A DNA stretch of 64,000 nt, taken from the NCBI RefSeq assembly GCF_021497505.1, contig NZ_CP069349.1, positions 521,861 to 585,860 on the forward strand, written 5' to 3'. The DNA is from Turicibacter sp. TJ11 (GTDB taxonomy: Bacteria > Bacillota_I > Bacilli_A > MOL361 > Turicibacteraceae). The notes under the pieces are model-generated. The model did no database searches, was not told the origin of the DNA, and worked only from the letters and a program-made list of their open reading frames with translations. Each line of letters starts with the position of its first letter. Positions within the stretch are counted from its first letter, which is position 1. This document shows positions 8,255 to 16,915 of the stretch, piece by piece. The position numbers and the translations under genes are program-made.

Positions 8255-8773
8255 ATGGACTCAGAAGCACGACGTCTAGCCATCTATGAAACGTTAAAGG
8301 CTACATCAAACCCGATTAAAGGAAGTGAACTTGCGAAACAATATGGCGTCAGTCGTCAAGTCATCGTACAAGATATTGCATTATTACGTGCTAAAGGCAT
8401 TCAAGTTGTAGCCACTCCTACTGGTTATCTTATCCAAGAACTAGTCGCATCCGGTCTTTTGAAAACGATTTGTTGTCATCATGGATCGTCAATCGATGAA
8501 CTAAAGAACGAGTTAGAGTTAATTATATCGTACGGTGGAAAGATTTTTGATGTTATCGTTGAACATCCAATCTATGGAGAAATCCGAGTAGTTTTAAACT
8601 TAAATTATTTAAAAGATGTTCGATCATTTATTGAACGAGTGAGCCAAGCTGAAATCAAGCCGTTATCTTTATTAACCGAAGGGGTTCATTATCATACGTT
8701 AGAAGTTGAGGACGAAAAGATGTATGAGGAAATTGTCACTGCATTAAAGAAACAGCATTTTATTTATGAGTGA
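8255..8773 (+). CDS. niaR: Niacin-responsive transcriptional repressor NiaR
   Basis: 172-residue repressor with an N-terminal HTH_11 winged helix (IYETLKATSNPIKGSELAKQ) and a C-terminal 3H domain. NiaR represses NAD-biosynthesis or niacin-uptake genes when niacin is plentiful. The 3H metal-binding histidines are visible: His75/His76 (ICCHHGSS), His104 (VEHPIYGE) and His145/His147 (EGVHYHTLE), consistent with the nickel site known in the family. No NAD biosynthesis gene is adjacent; the next gene is a PTS EIIC-like membrane protein beyond a terminator, so its targets are outside this window or unrecognised. Confidence 0.9.
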   Translation: MDSEARRLAIYETLKATSNPIKGSELAKQYGVSRQVIVQDIALLRAKGIQVVATPTGYLIQELVASGLLKTICCHHGSSIDELKNELELIISYGGKIFDVIVEHPIYGEIRVVLNLNYLKDVRSFIERVSQAEIKPLSLLTEGVHYHTLEVEDEKMYEEIVTALKKQHFIYE

Positions 8774-8812
8774 TTGAATAATTAGAAAAAATATGGTAAA
8801 TTTATCAATATC

Positions 8813-8842
8813 AATTTCATGACATAGTCATGAAATTTTTTT
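8813..8842 (+). terminator. Terminator of niaR
   Basis: Perfect 11-bp stem AATTTCATGAC / GTCATGAAATT with a 3-base loop and a following T run. Confidence 0.87.
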
Positions 8843-8886
8843 AGGATTACGTGACAAGACAGAGGTATTGACAATAGGAGGATTAT

Positions 8887-9888
8887 ATGAGAAATCAGTT
8901 GATTAAAACATTAAATGGAATGGGAACTGGATTATTAGCAACGTTAGTAGTCGGAACCATTTTGATTCAAATGGGAACGTTATTCAATGTTTCATTTTTA
9001 AAGCAGTTAGGTGAATTTGCAAAGGTTTTAATGGCACCCGCTATTGGCGTAGGAGTTGGGGTGGCTCTTCAGGTCAAACCACTGATTCTTTTTTCATGTT
9101 TAGTCACAGCGGTCATTGGAGCGGGAGCCATCCAATCAATAGAAGGGCAAATGGTTTTAAGTATTGGTGAACCAGTCGGTGCCTATTTAACATCCTTATT
9201 CACTGCATATATTGGGCAACGATTGATTGGAAAAACAAAGGTCGATATCATCTTAGTTCCAATGAGCTGTTTAATCGTTGGTGGGCTGATTGGCATCTTT
9301 TTTTCACCTGTAATAACCCAAGTGACAAAAATGATTGGGATGTTTATTAATGAAGCCACACAACTTCAACCGTTATATATGGGCGCTATCATCTCAATGG
9401 TGATGTGTCTCGTTATTTTGTCACCTATATCATCAGCAGCCTTAGCAGTTGCGTTAGGTCTTGAAGGATTAGCAGGAGGATCAGCCGTTGTTGGATGTGC
9501 TTGTTCAATGGTTGGATTTGCGGTTATTTCCTATCATGAAAATGGGATAGATGGACTGCTCTCACAAGGCATCGGAACGTCAAAAATTCAGTTTGGAAAT
9601 GCGGTAAAAAATCCGTATATCATCATTCCTACACTAGTTGCTAGTTTCATATGCGGAATGCTTTCTACTACTTTTTTTAAGATGGAGTGTAATCGTTTAG
9701 GCGCAGGCATGGGAACAAGCGGTCTAGTTGGACAGATTCAAACGATTTCAGTGATGGGAACACAAGCCATCCCCTCTGTTATCATTTTACATTTTATACT
9801 TCCCGCTTTGATAAGTTTGATAAGCGTTCGTATCCTACATAAAAAAGGATTCATTAAGCTAGGTGATTTAAAACTGTCTTTAGATTAG
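8887..9888 (+). CDS. PTS EIIC-like membrane protein (PTS_EIIC_2 family)
   Basis: 333-residue polytopic membrane protein with about ten hydrophobic segments rich in Gly and Ala. Diagnostic stretches are MGTGLLATLVVGTILIQMGT, APAIGVGVGVALQVKPLILF and GAGMGTSGLVGQIQTISVMG, as in the stand-alone EIIC-type (PTS_EIIC_2) family. No EIIA, EIIB or phospho-acceptor domain is present in the protein or nearby, so PTS-coupled transport is doubtful; it may be a secondary carrier. The ATG at 8887 has SD AGGAGG 6 bases upstream. It is separated from niaR by a terminator, so a link to niacin is only positional. Substrate unknown. Confidence 0.75.
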   Translation: MRNQLIKTLNGMGTGLLATLVVGTILIQMGTLFNVSFLKQLGEFAKVLMAPAIGVGVGVALQVKPLILFSCLVTAVIGAGAIQSIEGQMVLSIGEPVGAYLTSLFTAYIGQRLIGKTKVDIILVPMSCLIVGGLIGIFFSPVITQVTKMIGMFINEATQLQPLYMGAIISMVMCLVILSPISSAALAVALGLEGLAGGSAVVGCACSMVGFAVISYHENGIDGLLSQGIGTSKIQFGNAVKNPYIIIPTLVASFICGMLSTTFFKMECNRLGAGMGTSGLVGQIQTISVMGTQAIPSVIILHFILPALISLISVRILHKKGFIKLGDLKLSLD

Positions 9889-9900
9889 TTGTTAAAATAT

Positions 9901-9942
9901 AAAAAACTTAGAACCTAGATTTCGATGGATCTAAGTTTTTTT
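9901..9942 (+). terminator. Terminator of EIIC-like gene
   Basis: AAAAACTTAGA and TCTAAGTTTTT form an 11-bp arm pair around an inner CC/GG pairing, followed by T residues. Confidence 0.8.
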
Positions 9943-10085
9943 AGTTATAGAGTTTATTCTCTAAAATGATGATTTTTAAGTAAGTGTTATTAATTAGAAT
10001 AGATGGCTTTTTTGAGGATAAATGAATAAATGAAGTAGTAACTGGGTAAATTAGGGTGGAATGTTAAACTTAAAAGGTGATATGA

Positions 10086-11462
10086 ATGAAGTATTGGATA
10101 CATACATTTTTAATTTTTTATTCATTAATGACCTTATGCCAACTTCAACCGTTTTTAAATGAGCGTGATCAATTAGTTAATCAGTGGGTTGAATTTAAAC
10201 AAGGTGAGGTGATGGGGGTTATTGAGGATGAACATGGAAAACCGATGATCGCCCAGTTACGTTTTTTTGATCCCGATGGAGCTATTGTGAAACGAATTCA
10301 AAGTAATGAAGAAGGAAGTTTTGAAGCTGTATTAGATGAAGGACGATATACATTAGAGATTTCAAAAGGATATGAATATGAAATTAAACAGTTACCCATT
10401 GAAGTACAAAATGAAAATCCGTTAACGTTAACATCTATTTCATTAGCAAGAATCATGGATTGGGGAGCCAAGCAATATATTAGTGGCGATTTTCATCAAC
10501 ATTCTCAATTTAGTCCAGATGGAAGAAACACCATTAGTGAAGTGTTTGATGCAAATCGGGCGAATGGTTTAAATAGTGGCGCATTAACTGATCATAATAC
10601 GGTAAGTGGGAATGATGAATGGGTGACGTTAGCTAAAGATTCTAATTTTATAGCCATTCCTTCACAAGAAATTACAACTAAACAAGGTCATTACGTTGCT
10701 TTAAATACAACGGAGTTACTGGATATAACAGAGTTAGAAACAAAAAATGATGTAGAAAAAATGATTTCAATGATTCATGAGCAAGGGGGATTAGTTCAAA
10801 TTAATCATCCAGGACGTCAATTTTTAAATTGGGAACAAGCGGCTTTATTTGATGCGATTGAAATTTGGAATGGACGTGCAATGCCGCCTTTGTCTGATCA
10901 AAGCGGAGTTGAGACCTCATTTAGTTATAATGAAATCAGTAAAAAGAAATGGTTTGACTTATTATCATCAGGAGTAAAAATCACAGCACTTGGTAATTCT
11001 GATAATCACGATATTAGTGGAGGTAGCATGGGGGCTTCAATCAGTGAAAACAAAACCTTTAATGAGTGGATGGCTGATGGATGGTATAATGGAAATCCAA
11101 GAAACTATATTAAAGTCGAAGAGCAAAGTATCACAGGAATTTTAGACGGAATTAAGCAAGGGCATGTGTTTATTACAAATGGTCCACTCATGGACATTAC
11201 GATGAATAATGTTTCTTTTGGCGATACATTAGAAAATGTAGTTGATGCCGAAATCTCTTATCTCATCGCTTCAAATCATGGAAATTTACAACAGTTAAAT
11301 ATTATTGCTGATGGTAAAGTGATTGAAGAAATTCCGCTTGCTGCTAATGTTCCAACGATAGGGACGGTCACATTAAATTTATCAGCGTATCACTGGGTTG
11401 TGTTTGAAGTGACGAGTGAATCATTTGAGTATGCGATTTCAAATCCAATTTATTTAAAATAA
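10086..11462 (+). CDS. CehA/McbA family PHP-domain metallohydrolase, exported
   Basis: 458-residue protein with an N-terminal hydrophobic segment (YWIHTFLIFYSLMTLCQLQ) that should export or anchor it. A carboxypeptidase-regulatory-like beta domain follows (residues ~40-120; GEVMGVIEDEHGKP). The PHP phosphoesterase domain carries metal-ligand motifs SGDFHQHSQFSPDG, ALTDHNTVSG, PSQEIT...GHYVALN, INHPG, and a late GNSDNHD. The layout matches the CehA/McbA group, whose characterised members hydrolyse carbamate or phosphoester substrates; the natural substrate here cannot be told. A C-terminal beta region of ~90 residues follows. Monocistronic. Confidence 0.82.
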   Translation: MKYWIHTFLIFYSLMTLCQLQPFLNERDQLVNQWVEFKQGEVMGVIEDEHGKPMIAQLRFFDPDGAIVKRIQSNEEGSFEAVLDEGRYTLEISKGYEYEIKQLPIEVQNENPLTLTSISLARIMDWGAKQYISGDFHQHSQFSPDGRNTISEVFDANRANGLNSGALTDHNTVSGNDEWVTLAKDSNFIAIPSQEITTKQGHYVALNTTELLDITELETKNDVEKMISMIHEQGGLVQINHPGRQFLNWEQAALFDAIEIWNGRAMPPLSDQSGVETSFSYNEISKKKWFDLLSSGVKITALGNSDNHDISGGSMGASISENKTFNEWMADGWYNGNPRNYIKVEEQSITGILDGIKQGHVFITNGPLMDITMNNVSFGDTLENVVDAEISYLIASNHGNLQQLNIIADGKVIEEIPLAANVPTIGTVTLNLSAYHWVVFEVTSESFEYAISNPIYLK

Positions 11463-11557
11463 ATTTAAAAAAACGTTACAAAATTTGTCGAACTATTGAA
11501 TAATATGAAAATTTTCAGTAAAATAAAAATAAAGGAAAAGTAAAATGGAGGTACGTG

Positions 11558-11860
11558 ATGGTTAAGCATATCGTTATGTGGAAAATTCAAGGTATCAATG
11601 GTCAAACAAAAGAAGAAACAGCGCAACAGATTAAACGTGGATTAGAAGATTTAAACGGTCAAATTGAAGGTTTAATTAAGCTAGAAGTAGGAATTGACTT
11701 TTTACAAACGGACTCATCTTATGATGTTGTTTTATACTCAGAGTTGACAGATAAAGAAGCGTTAGATTTTTATCAAAATCATCCACTACACGTTAAAGCA
11801 GCGACAGAAATTGTAAAACCTGCCGCAACGTCTCGTATTGTCGTTGATTACGAAATGTAA
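11558..11860 (+). CDS. Dabb (stress-responsive alpha/beta barrel) protein
   Basis: 100-residue single-domain Dabb protein, a ferredoxin-like dimeric alpha/beta barrel. The motifs VKHIVMWKI at the N-terminus, SYDVVLYSEL in the middle and YQNHPLHVKA near the end are the family signature. Members act in varied small-molecule chemistry or stress; no catalytic residue can be assigned. The ATG at 11558 is 6 bases after GGAGG; the GTG at 11555 is too close. A TTTGTCGAA sequence resembling a 0A box lies 66 bases upstream but may be chance. Confidence 0.82.
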   Translation: MVKHIVMWKIQGINGQTKEETAQQIKRGLEDLNGQIEGLIKLEVGIDFLQTDSSYDVVLYSELTDKEALDFYQNHPLHVKAATEIVKPAATSRIVVDYEM

Positions 11861-11866
11861 TAACCC

Positions 11867-11904
11867 CAAGCAATGACAAACTATAGTTGTTGCTTGTTTT
11901 TTAG
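11867..11904 (+). terminator. Terminator of Dabb gene
   Basis: Interrupted stem CAAGCAA / TTGCTTG enclosing the palindrome AACTATAGTT, followed by seven Ts. Confidence 0.75.
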
Positions 11905-12013
11905 TGGAGCAAGATGAGAAGACTTGTCAGGTGTAGAAAAATGTAATATAATGACTGAATAAAGTACGGATCATTTGATCTACCATTATAACTAAAGGGA
12001 GAGGCTAACAAGC

Positions 12014-12967
12014 ATGAAAAACAATCTAGAAGCATATAATTTAGTCTTTGGTATATCAATTTACGATATTTTTGGATTTACCGCTTCAAATTATCGCTCA
12101 CATGACTCAAATCCAGGGCGTGTCAAAGTATCTTTTGGTGGAGTTTGTCGCAACATTGCGGAAAACATGGCACGTGTCGGTGCAAATACAAAGTTTATTT
12201 CAGTGTTAGGAAATGACGAAAAAGGAAAAAGTATTCTAGAACATTCAAAAACAATGAATTTTGATATGTCAGATTCATTAGTTGTTGAAGGAGCTTCAAC
12301 CCCAACCTATGTTGCAATCTTAGATGAGAATGGTGAAATGGTTTCTGCCATTGTAGATATTAATGTGGATCATCATTTAACTGAGGAGTTTATTGATTCT
12401 AAAGCTTCAATTATTGAAGGGGCAGAATATATGTTCTTTGGAGCAGATAACCCAAATATTATTGAATACATTGTAAAAAAATATCAAGGTAAAACAAAAT
12501 TTGTTTTAGATCCTGTTTCTGCTGCAAAAGCAGCACATGTTAAACACTTAATGCCATATTTTCATACGGTTAAACCAAATCGTCATGAAGCAGAGGTATT
12601 ATGTGGATTTGAAATTAAATCGGTTGATGATGTTCGCAAAGCAGGTCACTATTTTCTTTCATTAGGAGTTAAACATGTATTTATTAGCTTAGACGCTGAT
12701 GGCGTTTACTACTGCACAGGTGAAGAAGAAGGAATCGTGAAACCAAATCGTGTAGAAGTTGTCAATGTAACTGGAGCAGGTGATTCATTTATTGCAGGTG
12801 TTGGATATGCGTATTTAAATGACTTATCAACTTTGGAAACGGTTAAATTAGCACAAACAATGTCAATTATTACAATTTCTCATGAAGAGACGATTCACCC
12901 TGAAATGGCTGTTGATTATGTGATGAAAAAAGTCAATACCATTGACTGGACGGTAACAACCTTTTAA
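12014..12967 (+). CDS. PfkB-family carbohydrate/nucleoside kinase (pseudouridine kinase-like)
   Basis: 317-residue ribokinase-superfamily kinase. PfkB signature 1 is FGGVCRNIAENMARVGA (GG...RN sugar-binding motif). Signature 2 is VNVTGAGDSFIAGVGYAY, with the catalytic Asp of TGAGD and the anion hole. FVLDPVSAAKA and the TVKPNRHEAE motif are also present. The GG-x-x-RN-x-AEN form and the DPVSAAKA segment are closest to pseudouridine kinase (PsuK) among family members I know. However, no pseudouridine-5'-phosphate glycosidase gene is adjacent, so the substrate stays open. Monocistronic, with a structured 3' region. Confidence 0.8.
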   Translation: MKNNLEAYNLVFGISIYDIFGFTASNYRSHDSNPGRVKVSFGGVCRNIAENMARVGANTKFISVLGNDEKGKSILEHSKTMNFDMSDSLVVEGASTPTYVAILDENGEMVSAIVDINVDHHLTEEFIDSKASIIEGAEYMFFGADNPNIIEYIVKKYQGKTKFVLDPVSAAKAAHVKHLMPYFHTVKPNRHEAEVLCGFEIKSVDDVRKAGHYFLSLGVKHVFISLDADGVYYCTGEEEGIVKPNRVEVVNVTGAGDSFIAGVGYAYLNDLSTLETVKLAQTMSIITISHEETIHPEMAVDYVMKKVNTIDWTVTTF

Positions 12968-12991
12968 ATAGATGAACTCAAATTAATTGAT

Positions 12992-13139
12992 ATCACGTAA
13001 CAAATCGTTTGTTTCATTCAAGCTAAGAGCTAAGTGAATTAGCCTAGGGAACGCCCTGTTATTATTTTGTTAATGATAAATAATAGTGGATCGTGATGAT
13101 TGTCGATTGAATTTTTATTTAAATATGAATAATTTCTAA
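12992..13139 (+). ncRNA. Putative structured RNA or 3' UTR
   Basis: ATCACG (12992-12997) can pair with CGTGAT (13092-13097), closing a domain. Inside are a hairpin ATTCA-AGCT-AAG-AGCT-AAG-TGAAT (13016-13039), a GGG-AACG-CCC mini-hairpin (near 13048-13057), and a TATTATTT/AAATAATA stem (near 13060-13085). A terminator follows at 13140. No promoter is evident and no known RNA family is recognised. It may just be kinase mRNA trailer. Confidence 0.3.
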
Positions 13140-13172
13140 AAAGATGTGATTAACTTTTAATCACATCTTTTT
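13140..13172 (+). terminator. Terminator downstream of PfkB kinase / structured region
   Basis: Perfect stem AAAGATGTGATTA / TAATCACATCTTT with a 5-base loop and a T run. Confidence 0.92.
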
Positions 13173-13385
13173 TTGCATTTTTTTGGATATTAATGGAGGG
13201 TATAATTAGTTCTCTAACATTCTTCTATAATTTAAAGATAGAATGTTTTCATGATTTAGAAGAAAAGTGAATCATTTATTCATTAGTTGAAAACTCTGAA
13301 TCAAAAGAAAACAAGCGTTAAGGGTTAAAATTTCAACTAATTGATGCGTTAAATCATACATAAAAACATATAATGTCGAATAATG

Positions 13386-13399
13386 AGATACCGGTTACA
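13386..13399. promoter_or_regulatory. cre-like site 1 upstream of alpha-glucosidase/PTS operon
   Basis: AGATACCGGTTACA matches the CcpA cre core TGNAANCGNWNNCA except at two fixed positions. It lies upstream of the promoter and shares CGGTTACA with the perfect site at 20607. Confidence 0.35.
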
Positions 13400-13412
13400 T
13401 ATCGTTTACACA

Positions 13413-13441
13413 TTGTTTTTAGATTATGAAAACGATATAAT
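13413..13441 (+). promoter_or_regulatory. Promoter of alpha-glucosidase/PTS operon overlapped by cre-like site 2
   Basis: TTGTTT (-35) and TATAAT (13436-13441, -10) are spaced 17 bases. The overlapping ATGAAAACGATATAAT (13426-13441) matches the 16-base cre consensus at all fixed positions but one. CcpA bound there would block RNA polymerase, implying catabolite repression. Confidence 0.6.
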
Positions 13442-13554
13442 CAACTTATTAAAAAGTAAACGCATTACTTTTTTAAAAACGTAATGGAAATCGCTTTTAA
13501 AAAGATATTTCATCACTATAGACAACGGGATGAGAAAAAAAGGAGACGGAAAAG

Positions 13555-15219
13555 ATGAATCATGTTTGGTGGAAAGAGGCCGTTGCTTATCAAATCTATC
13601 CAAGAAGTTTTATGGATTCAAATGGAGATGGGATTGGGGATTTAAACGGAATTATATTAAAACTAGATTACTTAAAATCATTAGGCATTGATGTTATTTG
13701 GGTGAGTCCATTTTATAAATCACCTAATGATGACTGCGGTTATGATATTAGTGATTATCAAGATATTATGAAAGAGTTTGGAACGATGGAAGACTTTGAT
13801 CGCTTATTAGCTGAGGTTCATAAACGTGGAATGAAGTTAATTGCAGACTTAGTGATTAATCATACAAGTGATGAACATCCATGGTTCATTGAATCGCGAT
13901 CGTCACTTGATAATCCAAAACGTGATTGGTATATTTGGCGTGATGGAAAAAACGGAGAAGAACCTAATAACTGGGAAAGTATTTTTAGTGGTTCAGCATG
14001 GGAATATGATGAAGCGACAGACCAATATTACATGCATCTTTTCTCAAAAAAACAACCTGATTTAAACTGGGAAAATGAAGAGGTCCGTCAAGCATTATAT
14101 GATATGGTCAACTGGTGGTTAGATAAAGGGATTGATGGATTTCGCGTCGATGCCATTAGCCACATAAAAAAAGAACCTGGACTTAAAGATATGCCAAATC
14201 CACAAGAATTAAAATATGTTTCATCATTTGATAAACACATGAATGTGGAAGGGATTCATACGTTATTAGATGACTTGAAAAAAAATACCTTTGATCAGTA
14301 CGACATTATGACGGTTGGTGAAGCGAATGGCGTAAAAGTTGAGGATGCTCATTTATGGGTAGGGGAACAAGAAGGAAAGTTTAACATGGTTTTTCAGTTC
14401 GAACATTTAGGTTTGTGGAAAGATCAAGGGAATCAAGGACTTAATTTAAGTGAATTAAAAAAAATCTTAACTAAATGGCAAAAAGGTTTAGAAGGTGTTG
14501 GATGGAATGCCTTATATATTGAAAACCATGATTTAGCACGTATTGTTTCAACCCTTGGAGATGATCAAAACTACTGGAAAGAAAGTGCAACTGCCCTTGG
14601 AATGATGTATTTCATGATGCAAGGAACGCCATTCATTTATCAAGGACAAGAAATCGGAATGACAAACGTTAAATTCAATCAAGTAGAAGATTATCAAGAT
14701 GTTCAAAGTACAGGTCTTTATTACTCTAAACTTGAACAAGGAATGGCGCACGACGATATTATGGAAATTATTTGGGCAACAGCACGTGGGAATAGTCGAA
14801 CGCCAATGCAATGGAGTCAGGAAGCGAATGGTGGATTTACAACGGGGACCCCATGGTTAGCTGTGAATCCAAATTATGAAATCATTAATGTTGAGGCTCA
14901 AGAAAAAGATCCTCATTCTATTTTAAACTTCTATAAAGAGATGATTGCTTTAAGAAAATCAGAAGATGTCTTTATTTATGGAAGTTATGATTTAGTCTTT
15001 GAGGAGCATACGGATATTTATGCTTATACACGAACACTTGATCACAAGCGTGTATTAATCTTATGTAACTTAACGAACAAAGAAACGGGGATTGAGTTAG
15101 ATGACTTATCTGTATCTAGTCATCAGTTATTATTATCAAATATTTCAGTGGATGAACATGAATCCATTCGTGAATTGACATTAAAACCATTTGAATCACG
15201 CATTTATCGCTTAGGATAA
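13555..15219 (+). CDS. GH13 alpha-glucosidase (maltase-type)
   Basis: 554-residue cytoplasmic GH13 subfamily 31-type alpha-glucosidase that should release glucose from imported alpha-glucosides. The start WWKEAVAYQIYPRSF and conserved regions are intact: DLVINHTSDEHPWF, GFRVDAISH with nucleophile Asp199, TVGEAN with acid/base Glu256, and ENHDLAR with Asp326. The residue after the nucleophile is Ala; in this subfamily Val there favours alpha-1,6 links and Ala or Thr alpha-1,4 links, so a maltase rather than isomaltase role is inferred. First gene of an operon with PTS EIICB and an EEP hydrolase; SD AAAGGAGA. About the same domain as the paralogue at 20701. Confidence 0.92.
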   Translation: MNHVWWKEAVAYQIYPRSFMDSNGDGIGDLNGIILKLDYLKSLGIDVIWVSPFYKSPNDDCGYDISDYQDIMKEFGTMEDFDRLLAEVHKRGMKLIADLVINHTSDEHPWFIESRSSLDNPKRDWYIWRDGKNGEEPNNWESIFSGSAWEYDEATDQYYMHLFSKKQPDLNWENEEVRQALYDMVNWWLDKGIDGFRVDAISHIKKEPGLKDMPNPQELKYVSSFDKHMNVEGIHTLLDDLKKNTFDQYDIMTVGEANGVKVEDAHLWVGEQEGKFNMVFQFEHLGLWKDQGNQGLNLSELKKILTKWQKGLEGVGWNALYIENHDLARIVSTLGDDQNYWKESATALGMMYFMMQGTPFIYQGQEIGMTNVKFNQVEDYQDVQSTGLYYSKLEQGMAHDDIMEIIWATARGNSRTPMQWSQEANGGFTTGTPWLAVNPNYEIINVEAQEKDPHSILNFYKEMIALRKSEDVFIYGSYDLVFEEHTDIYAYTRTLDHKRVLILCNLTNKETGIELDDLSVSSHQLLLSNISVDEHESIRELTLKPFESRIYRLG

Positions 15220-15256
15220 GTGATGATGAGATAAAAACAATAGGAGGGAAATAGTT

Positions 15257-16906
15257 ATGAAAAAACCAGGATTTATGTCGTTTGATTTCTGGCAAAAATT
15301 TGGGAAGGCGTTAATGGTCGTTATTGCCGTTATGCCAGCAGCGGGAATTATGATTTCTTTAGGAAAATTAGTTGGAATGTCTGGAGATGCGGCGCTTATC
15401 GCAACAATCGCCCGCATTATGGAAGACATCGGTTGGGCTATTATTGGAAACTTACATGTTCTATTTGCCGTAGCAATCGGGGGGTCATGGGCAAAAGAAC
15501 GTGCAGGTGGAGCATTCTCGGCCTTAATTGCATTTTTATTAATTAACCGTATTACGGGAGCAATCTTTGGCGTTTCAACAGAGATGTTAGCCGATTCAAC
15601 GGCAACCGTTCAGTCATTGTTTGGATCTGACATGATCGTTTCTGATTACTTTACAGAAGTATTAGGGGCATCAGCTTTAAACATGGGGGTGTTTGTTGGG
15701 ATTATTTCAGGATTTTTAGGAGCTTCATTATTCAACAAATATTATAATTTCAATAAGTTACCACAAGCTTTAGCGTTCTTTAATGGAAAACGTTTCGTCC
15801 CGTTTGTTGTTATTGGAGGTTCAGTTGTTACAGCTTTAATCTTATCGATTATTTGGCCATTTGCACAAGGAGTATTAAATGGCTTTGGACAATGGATTGC
15901 AACTTCACAAGATACGGCACCTATTTTAGCACCGTTTGTTTTCGGAGCAGGAGAGCGTTTATTATTACCATTTGGTCTTCACCATATGTTAACCATCCCA
16001 ATGAACTACACCGAATTGGGTGGAACGTATGAAATTTTAACGGGATCAAATGCTGGTCAAATTGTAGCTGGACAAGAATCATTATGGTTAGCTTGGGTAA
16101 CAGATTTAAATAACTTAAAAGCTGCGGGTGATATGGATGCGTACAATACATTATTAAATTCAGTCACACCAGCACGTTTTAAAGCCGGTCAAGTTATTTT
16201 ATCAGCAGCTTCATTAATGGGAGCGGCGTGTGCTATGTTTAAAAACGTTGATGAAGAGAAAAAATCAGCTTATAAATCAATGTTTGTTTCAGCAGCTTTA
16301 GCCACTTTCTTAACAGGGGTATCTGAGCCATTAGAATTTATGTTCATGTTTATCTCACCTGTGTTATACTTAATTTATGCGATTTTAGCAGGATGTGCTT
16401 TTGCGTTAGCTGATCTAATTAATTTACGTATTCACTGCTTTGGGATGATTGAGTTTATGACACGTATTCCATTAATGGCAAATGCCGGATTAACAGGGGA
16501 TATGATTAACTTTGTCTTAGCTTGCTTAGGATTCTTTGCTGTAAACTTTGGATTATTTAATTTTGCCATTAAAAAATTCAAAATTGCGACACCAGGGCGT
16601 TTAGGAAATTACAATGAGGAAGATGAAGCAACAGAAGAGAGAGCTTCGGTAAAAGTTGGAGCTGGAACTCAACAAGCGAATGATATTATTTTCTTATTAG
16701 GTGGGGCAGAAAATATTGTAGATGTAGATGCATGTATGACTCGTTTACGTGTTACAGTTAAGGATCCAGAAAGTGTATCTGATCAACCAAATTGGAAAGC
16801 AACAGGAGCTTTAGGATTAATTATTAAAGATAACGGAATTCAAGCGATTTATGGACCGAAAGCAGACGTGTTAAAATCAGAAATTCAAGATATTTTAGGC
16901 CTATAG
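15257..16906 (+). CDS. Alpha-glucoside/maltose-type PTS transporter subunit EIICB
   Basis: 549-residue glucose-superfamily PTS permease. The EIIC membrane domain (residues ~1-445) begins FDFWQKFGKALMVVIAVMPAAG and includes GERLLLPFGLHHMLT and the TGVSEPLEFMFMF motif. A linker leads to a C-terminal EIIB domain with phosphorylation site Cys493 in VDACMTRLRVTV. There is no EIIA domain, so phosphate must come from an EIIA encoded elsewhere. Lying 37 bases after an alpha-glucosidase gene, it probably imports and phosphorylates maltose or a related alpha-glucoside. Because the neighbouring GH13 acts on unphosphorylated sugars in most relatives, a phosphorylated disaccharide may need a different hydrolase. 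Confidence 0.9.
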   Translation: MKKPGFMSFDFWQKFGKALMVVIAVMPAAGIMISLGKLVGMSGDAALIATIARIMEDIGWAIIGNLHVLFAVAIGGSWAKERAGGAFSALIAFLLINRITGAIFGVSTEMLADSTATVQSLFGSDMIVSDYFTEVLGASALNMGVFVGIISGFLGASLFNKYYNFNKLPQALAFFNGKRFVPFVVIGGSVVTALILSIIWPFAQGVLNGFGQWIATSQDTAPILAPFVFGAGERLLLPFGLHHMLTIPMNYTELGGTYEILTGSNAGQIVAGQESLWLAWVTDLNNLKAAGDMDAYNTLLNSVTPARFKAGQVILSAASLMGAACAMFKNVDEEKKSAYKSMFVSAALATFLTGVSEPLEFMFMFISPVLYLIYAILAGCAFALADLINLRIHCFGMIEFMTRIPLMANAGLTGDMINFVLACLGFFAVNFGLFNFAIKKFKIATPGRLGNYNEEDEATEERASVKVGAGTQQANDIIFLLGGAENIVDVDACMTRLRVTVKDPESVSDQPNWKATGALGLIIKDNGIQAIYGPKADVLKSEIQDILGL

Positions 16907-16915
16907 GAGATTAGA

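Larger units (their letters stand above)
12968..13554 (+). other. 587-base intergenic region between PfkB kinase and sugar operon
   Basis: No credible gene. The left part (12992-13170) holds several nested inverted repeats ending in a strong terminator and may be a structured 3' UTR or small RNA. The right part holds a promoter (13413-13441) and two cre-like sites for the downstream operon. The segment 13173-13380 is AT-rich with no recognised element. Confidence 0.6.

Noticed and set aside
11484-11492. TTTGTCGAA, a 0A-box-like sequence upstream of the Dabb gene
   Set aside because: About one such 9-mer is expected by chance in this much sequence, and no supporting promoter layout was found.
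13490-13510. Third cre-like sequence (ATGGAAATCGCTTTTAA)
   Set aside because: The CG is shifted by one base relative to the consensus.
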